Assembly (NCBI GenBank): GCA_036320915.1
Contig: JAXBDG010000007.1
Coordinates: forward strand, 248,001-312,000
DNA: 64,000 nucleotides
Direction of reading: 5' to 3'
Source of the DNA: Linnemannia elongata
Lineage: Eukaryota > Mortierellomycota > Mortierellomycetes > Mortierellales > Mortierellaceae
This document shows positions 22,629 to 32,651 of this stretch, in pieces. Numbering within the stretch: the first letter of the stretch is position 1; each line of letters starts with the position of its first letter. A program made the translations under genes and the position numbers. Below the pieces are notes generated by a model. It was not told the DNA's origin. It saw nothing but the letters and a program-made list of their open reading frames with translations, and ran no database searches.

Positions 22629-24159
22629 CGCAAACATTATCGTAACCGGGGTCGGAGAAACTGACGATCCTTAGGGTTGTGTTTGGCGTGTTTACAACAT
22701 GGAAAAGAGGGACGACACATCATCATTCATTCATTGGCGGGGACGGGAAACCCGGAGACCAGTGGGATAGGCGCTCTTCATTTCAAAGCGCGGTTTATTA
22801 CTTTCAGCACATGCATTCACACTCACACTTCTCACACACACTCTCTCTCTCAATCTCTCCTCATGAAAATAGGTCGACGTTGCTGTCAACTCGCCCAAGT
22901 CTGGAACCATTGTCGAGCTGTACGCCAAGGAGGAGGATACTGTCGCTGTTGGTGCCGATCTCTTCAAGCTGGAGCTCGGTGATGCCCCCGCTGGAGGTAA
23001 TTTTTATTCTTTTTCTCGTTTAATCACACACACTGCGATCGGATGACCATGCATGGACAACAGACTGCCAGAGTGACAAAGAAACAAAGAAACAAACAGA
23101 CGGCGACGACAGAGAGAGAGCTCTTATTTTGATTGTTGTTTCTCAACGTTCCAAAGGGGACTTTGGTCCATGTTGGCGGTGCGATCTGGACAAACACGTT
23201 TCCGTTTCAATTATCCTCAAACATCATCTGACATCTTCTCTCCCTCCAATATGGATAAATGAATAGGCGCTGCCCCCAAGAAGGAGGAGGCCAAGAAGGA
23301 GGAGGTCAAGGAGGAGCCCAAGAAGGAGGCTGCTGCTGCCGCCCCCAAGAAGGAGGAGCCCAAGAAGGAGGAGCCCAAGAAGGAGGCCCCCAAGCCCGCC
23401 GCTGCCTCCAAGCCCGCTGCTGCTTCGTCCGAGGCCCCCGCCGCCCCCGTTGCCTTCAGCCGTGAGGAGCGCAGCGTCAAGATGAACCGCATGCGTCAGA
23501 CCATTGCCAAGCGCTTGAAGCAGTCTCAGGAGACCGCTGCCTCGCTCACCACCTTCAACGAGGTTGACATGACCAACCTCATGAAGCTCCGCTCCAACTA
23601 CAAGGATGCCGTCCTGAAGAAGCACAACGTCAAGCTTGGATTCATGTCTGCCTTCGTCAAGGCTTCGTGCTACGCCCTCAAGGAGTTGCCCGCTGTCAAC
23701 GCCAGAATCGAGGGTGACTCGATCATCTACAACGACTATGTCGATGTCTCTGTTGCCGTTGCCACCCCCAAGGGTCTCGTCACCCCCGTCATCCGCAACG
23801 CCGAGTCGTTGTCGTTTGTCGAGGTTGAGAAGAGCATTGCCCAGTACGGAGCCAAGGCCCGTGATGGCCAGATTGCCATTGAGGACTTGTCCGGCGGTAC
23901 CTTCACCATCTCCAACGGTGGTGTCTTTGGTTCGATGATGGGTACTCCCATTATCAACATGCCCCAGAGCGCCATTTTGGGCATGCACGCCATCAAGGAG
24001 AGACCCGTTGCTGTTGACGGCAAGGTTGAGATCCGCCCTATGATGTACATTGCCCTTACCTACGATCACCGTATCATTGACGGACGTGAGGCCACTACCT
24101 TCCTCGTCAAGCTCAAGGAGGTCATTGAGGACCCCGTCCGCCTCTTGTTGGACGTCTAA
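21242..24159 (+). CDS. KGD2: dihydrolipoyllysine succinyltransferase, E2 of 2-oxoglutarate dehydrogenase
   Basis: Transfers succinyl from E1-bound intermediate via a lipoyl-lysine to CoA in the mitochondrial matrix (TCA cycle). Exons: 21242..21402, 21668..21699, 21930..22001, 22214..22269, 22873..22996 and 23267..24159, all in phase, 445 residues. Residues 1–65 are Arg/Ala/Ser-rich without acidic residues, a mitochondrial presequence. The lipoyl domain follows (about 66–148) with the lipoylation motif IETDKVDVAV. A Lys/Glu/Pro/Ala linker (about 150–210) takes the place of an E3-binding domain, as is usual for this enzyme in fungi and animals. The catalytic domain (about 215–445) contains [30 protein letters not shown] and the active-site YDHRIIDG (His and Asp). 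The last exon holds the whole catalytic domain. The 3' exon uses C/G-ending codons strongly (GCC, AAG, GTC), a sign of high expression. Confidence 0.97.
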
Positions 24160-24860
24160 ATCTCTAGACGTCTTTTGTACTCTTTTGTTTTTCGTTTGCT
24201 TACGTCCTCCCTCCCCGCCTCATAGATATTTAAATGGCCTGTGTCATTTTACTCTCTCTCTCTTTCTCTCACGCTCTCACCATCCACCCACCTTCTTTTA
24301 CAGACAACAAAAAGCACCAAAAAAAATAAATCATTCTCTTTCTTTTTCATGATTATTCACCTTGGTTATTATGCAACTTGATACCGATGAGGATTGAAGT
24401 AGCTGTTGTTACTAATCGCGTCAAAGAGTCGCGCCTCGTCCATGGTCAAGGAACAAACAACGAAACAGCTAACACCACTAATTAGGGATGAAAAATCACA
24501 AATGGGTGGCTGCTCAGCTACAGTGGCTTAGCACAGTCGGCTTTAGGCATCGCCCAATCCTCTGATTCGCAATGAAGAAGAGACATCAATCATATCAGGG
24601 GCCAGTGCGAAAGACACCTTTCTCTTTTGCTGTCTTGAACCACCCCGCCCACTCAATTCACTCAGTACGCACGCCATCTTTGCATTCGATTGCCCTCACC
24701 TTCTGACAAGACATATAAAGCGCGCTGCCCCTTTCCCTTTTTTTTTTTTTTTCGTCTTCTTCTTTCAACCAACAATTCATCCTCTTCCCACACTTATCAC
24801 CAAGCAACACCCACCTCAACCACCAAACCATCAAAAAAAACCCCCACCACCAGAACAAAG
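24160..24860. other. intergenic: KGD2 3' flank and LUD-gene promoter
   Basis: No gene seen. CT-rich sequence occurs directly after the KGD2 stop and again just before the LUD ATG, with a TATA-like box listed separately. Confidence 0.6.
24714..24719 (+). promoter_or_regulatory. TATA-like box of the LUD gene
   Basis: TATAAA lies 147 nt upstream of the ATG at 24861, followed by a pyrimidine tract (24730–24770) that could hold the transcription start. Confidence 0.5.
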
Positions 24861-26018
24861 ATGTCCATCCCCGAGAACACCAACCTCGCTGAGACCTTTG
24901 CCGAGCTGACCAAGTCCGACGCAAAGGTGACCTCGCTTGCCGACTCACACTTCGCCAAACCCGCATCTGCCGAACGCGTCAATGCGGCCAAGGCTGCCTT
25001 AGAGAAGAACGGTTTCAAGGTCCATGTGGTCAACACCCGTGCTGATGCCTTTGAGGCCCTCAAGAACCTCATCCCTGCCGTAAGTTAACACTTTGTTTGT
25101 TGGTGTTATCTTGGTGTGCAATGTTGCTGAAGAGAGGGATCCCCTTTATTTTGTCCGTGAGAAAAAAAAATGTCGTTTCACGCTTTTTTTTTTTGTCCTT
25201 TGTGCATTGTTGAGTGTTCAATGCTGGTGAGCGACAACTCTCAGACTTACTCACGCCTTTTCTCACTGTCTTGTTTACTTTCTTTACTTAATGTAGGGCG
25301 TCTCGATCAACAACGCCCATTCGACCACCTTGGAGGAGGTAAGATAAATCCCCTTCGATTTGCCCCAACTCATCCTTGTTCTCCCTGCTTGCAACTAACA
25401 TGCATATCGCTGCATAATTCTTATAATGCTTTCTTCTCTTCTGCACTTTGCAATTATGGCACGTACTTTGTCGCTTCATGCGTGTCGAAATCAATCAACA
25501 TTCTAACGCCCTCTATCTTGGTCATTATTTCGTTTAACTTTTCATCATCACTTCTACTCCCGCCTCCCTCACAGATCGGATTTATCACCTACATCAAGGG
25601 CGACACCCCCTGGAAGAACATCCACGGCACCATTGTCCAAGAAAAGGATGCCGCAAAACAAGCAGACCTCCGCCGTACCCTCGGTTCAACCGTCGATTAC
25701 TACCTCACCTCCGTCGCTGCCGTCACCGAGACCGGCCACTTGGCCCACGGTGACCTTTCTGGGTCCAAGGTGGGCCCTGTTGCATTTGCGGCCGGGAACG
25801 TGATTGTTGTTGCGGGGTCGAACAAGATTGTGAAGGATGAACAGGAGGCTTGGAAGAGACAGGAGGAGCATGCTTTGCCTATGGAGTCGGCGAGAGTTAG
25901 AATTGCGTATGGCTTGCCTCAGTCCAACGTTACCCATTGGGAGTATATTAGGACCAGCTCGCCCTTTAATGCTAACCGCATCCAGGTTCTCCTCGTCAAC
26001 GAGGCTTTGGGCTACTAA
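24861..26018 (+). CDS. LUD-domain (LutC-like) protein
   Basis: Exons 24861..25079, 25297..25338 and 25575..26018, all in phase, give 234 residues. After MSIPENTNLAETFAEL the chain has the pattern of the LUD (LutC/YkgG, formerly DUF162) fold: NAAKAALEKNGFKVHVVNTR with an ALKNLIPAGVSINNAHSTTLEEIGF segment across both introns, then ADLRRTLGSTVDYYLTSVAAV, ETGHLAHGDLSGSKVGPVAF, and VIVVAGSNKIVKDEQEAW. Bacterial LutC acts in lactate oxidation; fungal stand-alone LUD proteins have no firmly established role. No presequence is obvious, so cytosol is likely. The protein covers the whole domain and has no extra parts. Confidence 0.88.
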
Positions 26019-28062
26019 GGAGCGCTGGGTGTCCCGAAGTTGTGGAGGCGATTTTTGGGAGGATGTGGGGGGAGGGGTGAGATAAGACGTTTTTAGGGAT
26101 GGATTGTGTTACCACTTTGCTTCCCAGTCTTCTTACACTCATAGTCACTTTCAGCCCCCCCCCCCCCCCTGTTGTTCCTCTCTTTCTTCAATTCGATTGC
26201 CTACTCGAAAAGTCTCTTTTGTAAATAAAAAAAAAAATCATGCAATTGTACAAACGCACACGCCTTTCGAACATTTGGTTTGCTTGAGGAATGGAATTAT
26301 CAACGAGGACGCGTCTACTTTTTTTGTTTGTTTGTGTGTTTGTTTGTGTGTTTGTTTGTCTGTCTGTTTGCGATGGGCTTCTTATACATACCTGTGTTCA
26401 CACAAAAAAAAGTCCCTTCATAATAGTTCTGGCAAAAAAAAAAAAACTATCCAGGGATCTTCTTGCGATTTTCTGAAGGATTGGTCGAAAGTACTTCTCT
26501 AAAGAAAAGAAACAAACAGCCGCACCTTGAAGGTGTTTGTTATTATTACTATTTTTTATTTTTTTTTACCGGCGCGCGTTTTCCCGAGAGGCGCGTAAAA
26601 AATGTGAGCGCTTTCGATCAAGAATCATATCCTTCCTCAGGAGCAAGAGCAAGGACTGTAAAAGTACAAAACGAGGTTTGTCCTCGCCCTCGTTCCTTCT
26701 CTTCTCTCTTCTCTTCTCCCTTCTCTCTCAGTACTAAAAAAATTGGGGGGGTTTTGACCATTTTGACATTTTGTAATGTTCAACCCAAGGATTGAACCCG
26801 GAAGAAATGTCTCAGTCGCACAAGTAACCTGCCAATCAAATCAAAATCAAAAATCAAAATCAGAAATCCAACCAACCAACAAAAAAAATCAATCAATCCC
26901 TTATATCTTCAAGTGTGCAACAGTGCAATAGTGTGTGAGTGTACCGCCCACCAATTGGCTTTGGCTTGGTTTTTCTGTTCCTTCTCTCCTGTTCTTTTTT
27001 CTTTAGCTAACTACTTTAGTTACAACACGACTAAGAAGCGAGTGCACGAGATAGCAATAGCGAGTGGCCGTCAAAAACCGCCCCCAGTGCCAGTTATTTG
27101 GCGTTGTCCATCTGATTGTCCATATGATGAAAAGCATGTCCGTGGGGTTTCTTCTATCGGCAACACCTTAGCCAGGTTTCCCTAGCACGCACTTGACTAT
27201 CAGATTGCACATGGTGAAATGGTGAAATTTAAACCTAAGCCCTTGATCAAAATCAAGGCAGCACAAACAAAAGATGCACTACATATGCCGCCAAGCTTCT
27301 CAAATGTCGAGTCTGCCTTGGCCTTCCAATTGGATCAACCGACAAATGTGTCCAAGACATCCGTCTACTCGGGATCGTCCCGTCCACTATCCTCGAGGTC
27401 GCGCCATCCATCACCATCCACCGCCCCGGGGAACAGACAAAACACATCTTACAAGGAGGACGACCGTGTTCTGCTTGAGAGTGTCATATTATACAACGGA
27501 TTCAGTATGATGGGATTCCCGGCCTTTTTTTTTTTTTTTTTTTTTTATTGGCAATGCGATCAACCTCCAATCAGAGTCATCAAGAATTTAAAATATGGCA
27601 CCAGACAAAATAACTACAGTACTTGACCTTGAAAGAAGGACGACCATGGTGAAGCCATGGCCGTTCTGCTTGAGGCTACTTGGTGAGAACGTAACTGGGC
27701 TCAATCGATAATTGGCCTGTCATTTCACACATTTTGATTTGCGCGTAACTACGGAAGTGATTCGTAGAGATTTAGCAAGCAGAGCGAATTCGACAATTGC
27801 GGAGCTTGGCGGCGTCTGGAGTGCAGCTTTTGCGTTGGTTTGGTCTTGGTCAAGGGTTTGGATTTAGCAAAAAGAGCCTGAAAAAAAAAAAAAACATGAA
27901 CAAGCGAACCCGGGCGTCGCCACGGAACACGCGCTATTGCGATTGTTCCAGACGGCTATAATTATTGGTCGTGATGGGGTTTGAACCCACGACCTTTTTG
28001 TCAACCCTTTCTTAACACGCTGAAAAATTTAAGAGTCACATGAATTTCTAAGATTGAGTAGA
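26019..28062. other. intergenic / repeat-island left part
   Basis: Contains a C-run near 26155–26170, a GTTTGTGT microsatellite near 26322–26366 and A-runs. An open frame at 27219–27626 starts MVKFKPKPLIKIK and passes into a T-run; it has no recognisable domain and may be a remnant. A motif (GGACGACC ... GTTCTGCTTGAG) occurs twice, near 27457–27480 and 27638–27675, suggesting a decayed duplication. A B-box-like element on the reverse strand lies near 26793. Confidence 0.5.
27966..28020 (-). other. tRNA-like 3' half (partial)
   Basis: On the reverse strand the sequence ends with a good T-arm and B box (GGTTCAAACC) and an acceptor-like CACGACC followed by A. The 5' acceptor and D-arm are not found upstream, so this is a truncated tRNA or tRNA-derived repeat. 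It lies 43 bp from the 28S fragment. Confidence 0.4.
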
Positions 28063-28181
28063 ATAACTGGCTTGTGGCAGCCAAGCGTTCATAGCGACGT
28101 TGCTTTTTGATCCTTCAATGTCGGCTCTTCCTATCATACTGAAGCAGAATTCAGTAAGCGTTGGATTGTTCACCCACTAAT

Positions 28182-28230
<49 letters not shown>

Positions 28231-28845
28231 TACTGATGAAATGTTGTTGCAATAGTAATTGAACTTAGTACGAGAGGAACCGTTCATTCGGATAATTGGT
28301 ATTTGGGCCTGCCTGAGCAGGCAATGGCCCGAAGCTATCATCCGTTGGGTTATGGCTGAACGCCTCCAAGTCAGAACCCGTGCTAGAACGCGACGATTAC
28401 CGCCTTGTGCCATTTTTAGTTAAATACGAATAGACCCACGGTCCAGAATCTTACAAACGTGGGATCACTGTAAGACGGCTCGAGGCTTGACTTGACTTGT
28501 TACGACTTGGTTTATTTTGGACTTGAGTTATGAACTACTGATTACTAGACTACGGACGCGGTGGTTATTTATATTATTGTAGCAAGAACCTATTGGTTGT
28601 TTGGTGGCGCTAGAAATATCTGGAAGTTGGTGGCGTTGGTCATGTGTTAGTTATCAGAGTGAAACTCTGACAGATCACCTTGCAGAGCGGAAAGGCTTTG
28701 TGAGGTTCCTACTAATGTTAATTTCAAATATAGCACGAGATAAATCCATTGCAGACGACTTTAATTGAACGAGGTATTGTAAGCAGTAGAGTAGCCTTGT
28801 TGCTACGATCTGCTGAGATTAAGCTCATTGTTCTAAAGATTTGTT
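28063..28845 (+). rRNA. orphan 3' fragment of 28S (LSU) rRNA
   Basis: From ATAACTGGCTTGTGGCAG (peptidyl-transferase region) onward the sequence follows nuclear LSU rRNA to its 3' end. It includes the sarcin–ricin loop TTAGTACGAGAGGAAC at 28267–28282 and the terminal segment TATTGTAAGCAGTAGAGTAG near 28774–28793. The variable part between about 28430 and 28690 has the position of expansion segment 39. The upstream ~2.5 kb of LSU and the rest of the rDNA unit are missing, and the left flank is unrelated. Compared with the conserved LSU the region has small changes (for example one C lost in TTTTACC-CTACTG). It is therefore most likely an rRNA pseudogene outside the rDNA array, probably inserted by retroposition. 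It could instead be the true end of an rDNA cluster broken by the assembly; the shorter copies nearby argue against that. Confidence 0.9.
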
Positions 28846-29004
28846 CGAAAGAACAACATCTCCTCTCTCTTTCATTCTTTTTTTTCTTTGTTCAATGCCA
28901 GGTTTTAGGGGTAGTTTAAAATAAAATTTTGCTGTCGAGGTAAATAAAGAAGACTTGGACCCCCTATGCCTGAAAGCCATGCCTGAAAGAGGTGCTGAGG
29001 ATCA
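28846..29004. other. A/T-rich spacer after the 28S fragment
   Basis: No feature seen beyond short pyrimidine and A-rich stretches. Confidence 0.4.
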
Positions 29005-29097
29005 TGCCCAATGCGTACCCGACTCTTACTCAATGCATACCCCGACTCTTGCCCAATGCATGCCCCGACTCTTACCCAATGCATCCATGCCCCAACT
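29005..29097 (+). repeat. about four tandem copies of a 24-nt unit
   Basis: The unit is close to CCCAATGCATACCCCGACTC plus TTA/TTG; copies vary slightly. Confidence 0.85.
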
Positions 29098-29415
29098 TAT
29101 TCCACGCAAGAGGGCAGGGGTATTAAGGTTTTAGAATTGTGTCACAAACAGGTATTGTCAGGGTGAACACCCTCTCCCTATTATTTGTCGAGAATCTAGA
29201 CTATAACAGGGCAGGGTTTACTGTTTCTTATGATAGGATCTGGAAGAGAGGTACACGGAAGGTAACAAAAGGGATAGAGAGTTAAAGGTTGTGATTCAAG
29301 GGTTTAGACAAAGTATTATTCAAGTTACTAGGTAAGAACTACGGTAAGTGGAAGACTGACTATTTATATACTAATTAATTCAAATGAGTATTAAGAAAAC
29401 GTGCCGGAAGCGAAC

Positions 29416-30006
29416 CTACTCAGCCTTTCCGGTCTTCAAGAATGTGGTACAATCTTTATACATTTTTGAGTATTTACAGTCGGCAGGAGAAAATCCGAGA
29501 GACACACGACATTCGTTGACACAGGAACATTTCTCGTCAGCTAGTCCTGAAAGGTCTTCGGTATTGCCCATGACACAATCATTGCCACAAAGATCGGTAG
29601 CAATGCAATCTTTTCTTTCACAATCACCCTCAAAAGCCGCTGCCAATGAACATTCCTGTGATTTCATACAGTCATTCCATGCTGGGCAATTTGTTCGGCA
29701 ACCTTTGTAGTCCTGTTTGATGCTCTCCTGCTTCAGACAAAGGTCGAGGTGGCATTTGGCCAGGCATTTATCGAGAGGTTCTTTCACGACTGGGTTGTTG
29801 CGTAACGCTGCGTCCTTGTCATATGCAACATTGGTCGGGTGGTTTGGATTGTCAAGGTCCTTGAAAAATTGTTCACACGACCGGCCATCATCATCAGGCA
29901 GATAGACACTTGTGCGGGGATCATAGACACTTCCAACTGGTCTGTCGCAGTACAGTGCATGTGCAGCATGGATAGCCACCACGAGAATCAGCGCAAGGTG
30001 TTTCAT
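29416..30006 (-). CDS. small secreted cysteine-rich protein
   Basis: One exon, 196 residues. Residues 1–17 (MKHLALILVVAIHAAHA) are a classic signal peptide with an AHA cleavage site. The mature part holds 18 cysteines, spaced mainly between residues 85 and 188 (CLAKCHLDLC, CRTNCPAWNDC, CERKDC, CGNDC, CSCVNEC), an even number compatible with nine disulfides. No membrane segment, GPI signal or recognised domain (not CFEM, not hydrophobin). It is charged and soluble. Its size, signal peptide, cysteine density and place in a repeat island are the usual criteria for an effector candidate; a role in cell-wall or antimicrobial biology is just as possible. The start is the only Met before the hydrophobic core. 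A TATATAAA-like box (reverse strand) is near 30332–30339. Confidence 0.82.
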   Translation of the reverse strand: MKHLALILVVAIHAAHALYCDRPVGSVYDPRTSVYLPDDDGRSCEQFFKDLDNPNHPTNVAYDKDAALRNNPVVKEPLDKCLAKCHLDLCLKQESIKQDYKGCRTNCPAWNDCMKSQECSLAAAFEGDCERKDCIATDLCGNDCVMGNTEDLSGLADEKCSCVNECRVSLGFSPADCKYSKMYKDCTTFLKTGKAE

Positions 30007-30727
30007 GCTTGATGAGTGAAGTCAGATAAAGAAATTGGGTCAGATCGGGAAAGAAACACATAACCATCGAGTATAAACGCTATAATACTGTGACATAGTA
30101 TTACAGGAGTCTGTTTAGGAACATGACGGTAGGTGCAGGGCTTTCTGTGAGCGTTCCGGTGAGTGTTCTTGATAAGGGTGTTGGCAAGGGGATTTGCAAG
30201 GAAGAGCGTTCTTGTGGTGTTTCTTTGAAGGTTCTTGCAACAGTTATTGTAGTAATTGTTGCTGGCTTGCGAGTGCTGTTGTGAGTGAGATATAGGTTTG
30301 AAGGACGCTGGGTAGGTGCAGGTGCGGTTTCTTTATATACGTGAAAGGGAAAAAGAAAAAGAGGACGGAATCCAAAAAGATCATTGGACAGAGTACTGGA
30401 AAGAAGAATAACACCAGAGATAACACCAGAGATAAGACCACAGAAAATACAGAGTTAACACCAATAGAAAACAGCAACGGCGGGAAAAGAAGGGTAGGAA
30501 AAGCCAGGGAAAAGAGCAGGGAAGAGCAAGGGCAAGGAAGAGAAAGGGCAAGGAACAGCAAGGGCAAGCAAGGGGGAAAAAGGAGGAGGGACGCCGAAAA
30601 CAAGATGGAGATGCAGAAAAAAAGGGAGAGACGTCGCACAAAGGAACAAAAGATAGAATTGGATGCATGTAAGGTGAGAAAAGGGGGGAGGGCGCTGAAA
30701 AATCTGCGTGCTATACAACTGATTTAC

Positions 30728-30752
30728 GGTTTGTGGCAGCCAAACGTTCATA
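30728..30752 (+). repeat. very short 28S-like fragment
   Basis: GGTTTGTGGCAGCCAAACGT resembles the start of the other 28S fragments (CTTGTGGCAGCCAAGCGTTC) with several changes. Only about 25 nt, so it may be chance or an old decayed copy. Confidence 0.4.
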
Positions 30753-31118
30753 CTCCTGTTCTATTAGGCTGGTGAGAGGATAGATTCGAGAGGCCACAGC
30801 AAGAGCTAACATATTGTAAAGAGACAACTCTGGGGGGGCAAAATCAAGGACAACTTCGACGTTTACACAAGATACAATACCAGCGGCAACACCAGTGAAG
30901 TCTCCCGCATAGGGACAGGAAAAAAGATTGAAGGGGAAGAACGGCAAAAAGAGGAGAGGGACAAAGAAAAAAGATGTTAGAGGGAGAAAGGAAAAAAAAA
31001 GGTATCAGGGAAGGGACAAAAGGGAAGTGACTAAAACAGATGTCAGGGGAGGAACAGAGACATATTGAGGGTGCAAGGAGAGATATCTGGGACACACGCT
31101 GGATGTAACGGTCTATAT

Positions 31119-31240
31119 GGATAACTGGCTTGTGGCAGCCAAGCGTTCATAGCGACGTTGCTTTTTGATCCTTCGATGTAGGCTCTTCCTATCATACTGA
31201 AGCAGAATTCAGTAAGCGTTGGATTGTTCACCCACTAATA
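31119..31240 (+). repeat. truncated 28S rRNA fragment (122 nt)
   Basis: Begins at GGATAACTGGCTTGTGGCAG and ends at CCCACTAATA, followed at once by an A-rich run. It matches the start of the 28063 fragment closely (differences near CAATGTCGG/CGATGTAGG). The A-rich junction is compatible with retroposition. Confidence 0.85.
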
Positions 31241-31620
31241 AAAAAAGGGAAAGGGAAAGAAAGACAAAGGGGTAGCAAAGACCAAGGAATAGCAAAAGAC
31301 AAGGGATAAAAAGTCTAAGGGATGAAAAAGGTTAAGGGATGGAAATGACTAAGGAATGCGAGAAAATCAAGGCATAAAAAAAGATCAAGGGATGAAGGGA
31401 CGGGAAAAGATCAAGGATGAGAAAAACCAAGGCATGAGAAAAGATCAAAGGCAGGGGCACAAAAACGATCAGGGATGAGTCAGGAGAATCAAGGGAACAT
31501 AAGATCAAGGGACAACACCAAGCAACAACACCAAAAGGCAACACCAAAAGGCAACATCAAGGGACACCATTAAGGGACAGTGTCAAAATAGCATCAAGGG
31601 ACCACATATGAGGGATGGGC
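31241..31620 (+). repeat. degenerate minisatellite, AAGGGATGAAAA / GATCAAGG units
   Basis: Repeated short units such as GATCAAGGGATGA, CAAGGCATGAGAAAAGATC and CAACACCAAAAGGCAAC with imperfect spacing. No coding potential seen. Confidence 0.6.
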
Positions 31621-31777
31621 TGTGAACAAATCATGGGATACTGGTGCGACCGAGGAGTGCCGAAATGTACGTGATCATCGAGTCGTCAAGGTAGGAAGTT
31701 CACTTCAACGCGATATCTACCAATCTTCCTCGGTCCCAGAAACGCACTGATCGAAGGATGATCTTGTGAAGGGAAAT

Positions 31778-31840
31778 CTGGCTTGTGGCAGCCAAGCGTT
31801 CATAGCGACGTTGCTTTTTGATCCTTCGATGTCGGCTCTT
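31778..31840 (+). repeat. truncated 28S rRNA fragment (63 nt)
   Basis: Starts CTGGCTTGTGGCAGCCAAGC and stops within GATGTCGGCTCTT. Its 5' end lies within a few nt of the 5' ends of the two longer fragments in rRNA coordinates; its 3' end differs. Confidence 0.85.
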
Positions 31841-32154
31841 TCTCTCCTCCATTAGATTTCGAGGTCGCGTTATTGCTACTTATTCGTTCGCGTGAGTGAC
31901 GAAAAGTGTTTATTTAGCGATTATATTTTTGCGCAGCTTGCATTATGGCTAGCTGTATTACGTTTCTTTTTCGGCGAGTTCATTACAATCACATCAAGAT
32001 CGCGTGGCTGTAATGGTTGTGTGATCCGTTCCTGTAGCAAAAAGCTTTCATCCAATGCTTGCGTCTGCATGTCTTCTACCTCCTGCTGCATGCTGCGGAG
32101 TCGTTGCTAATTTCACAAGTGAGACCCAAGCAGAACCATGAGGTGAGTAGATAA

Positions 32155-32573
32155 TCAGAACAGGAGAGAGATAAATGCCATAAGACTGTTGTATAGATTT
32201 ACCACGTATGTGAAAAGCCATCCAAGTGACTGACCGCTCAAGAACGCCTTCAACCCTTTCTCATCAACCGGTAGTTTGATGGCCACCCGAGACAACAGAC
32301 CAGAGACATGAATGTCTTCGTATCGGCGGAGATAAACAATGGCGCCAGTGTAACCGGAAACATCCAGGAAAACCAGATAGTCGTCGTTCTTAAAGTCAAA
32401 CTTTGCATGTCTTTGCAAGTAGACCATGATCGCTTTGTTGATTCTAATGTTCCTCCGTGATTGCCTTTTGTTCTCCTCAATATCCACGCCGACCCCTTTG
32501 AACTCGCTGTTGTTTAACTCCAAGCCATCGATATGCAAGTGGAGATCCATCTTCCTGCCACAGACACTCTTGC
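32155..32573 (-). pseudogene. 3' fragment of an unknown gene, cut by the transposon
   Basis: The open frame continues inside the transposon, but host-derived sequence starts at 32573, directly next to the TA duplication. It encodes about 139 residues beginning SKSVCGRKMDLHLHIDG, then LELNNSEFKGVG, RRNIRINKAIMVYLQR, DDYLVFLDVSGYTGAIVYLR and a C-terminus with LSGQSLGWLFTYVVNLYNSL, ending with a normal stop. I do not recognise a characterised domain; from memory, similar stretches occur in multi-copy uncharacterised proteins of Mucoromycota. The 5' part of the gene is missing apart from a possible 46 nt on the far side of the transposon, where the same frame would continue (VFSSDST). Confidence 0.6.
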
Positions 32574-32575
32574 TA

Positions 32576-32603
32576 TTGCCCGACCACCCATAGTTAGAAT
32601 GTT
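32576..32603 (+). repeat. left terminal inverted repeat
   Basis: 28 nt starting TTGCCCGACCACCCATAG, exact reverse complement of 35126–35153. Confidence 0.95.
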
Positions 32604-32651
32604 GGGCAGTGTACGTAAAATTTTGACAGGATATAAACTTTAATTTTTCCA

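Larger units (their letters stand above)
30007..32154. other. repeat-rich intergenic region with 28S fragments
   Basis: The + strand is purine-rich from about 30340 to 31600 (CT-rich in the sense of the upstream secreted-protein gene). Within it lie three short 28S fragments and a degenerate AAGGGATGAAAA/GATCAAGG minisatellite, listed separately. ORFs here are lysine/arginine-rich artefacts of composition. Confidence 0.5.

Noticed and set aside
26785..26850. Another B-box-like GGTTCAATCC on the reverse strand
   Set aside because: No A box or acceptor pairing; not enough to call a tRNA or SINE.
30341..30775. Lys/Arg/Glu-rich ORF of 144 codons on +
   Set aside because: Purine-rich repeat DNA; composition explains it.
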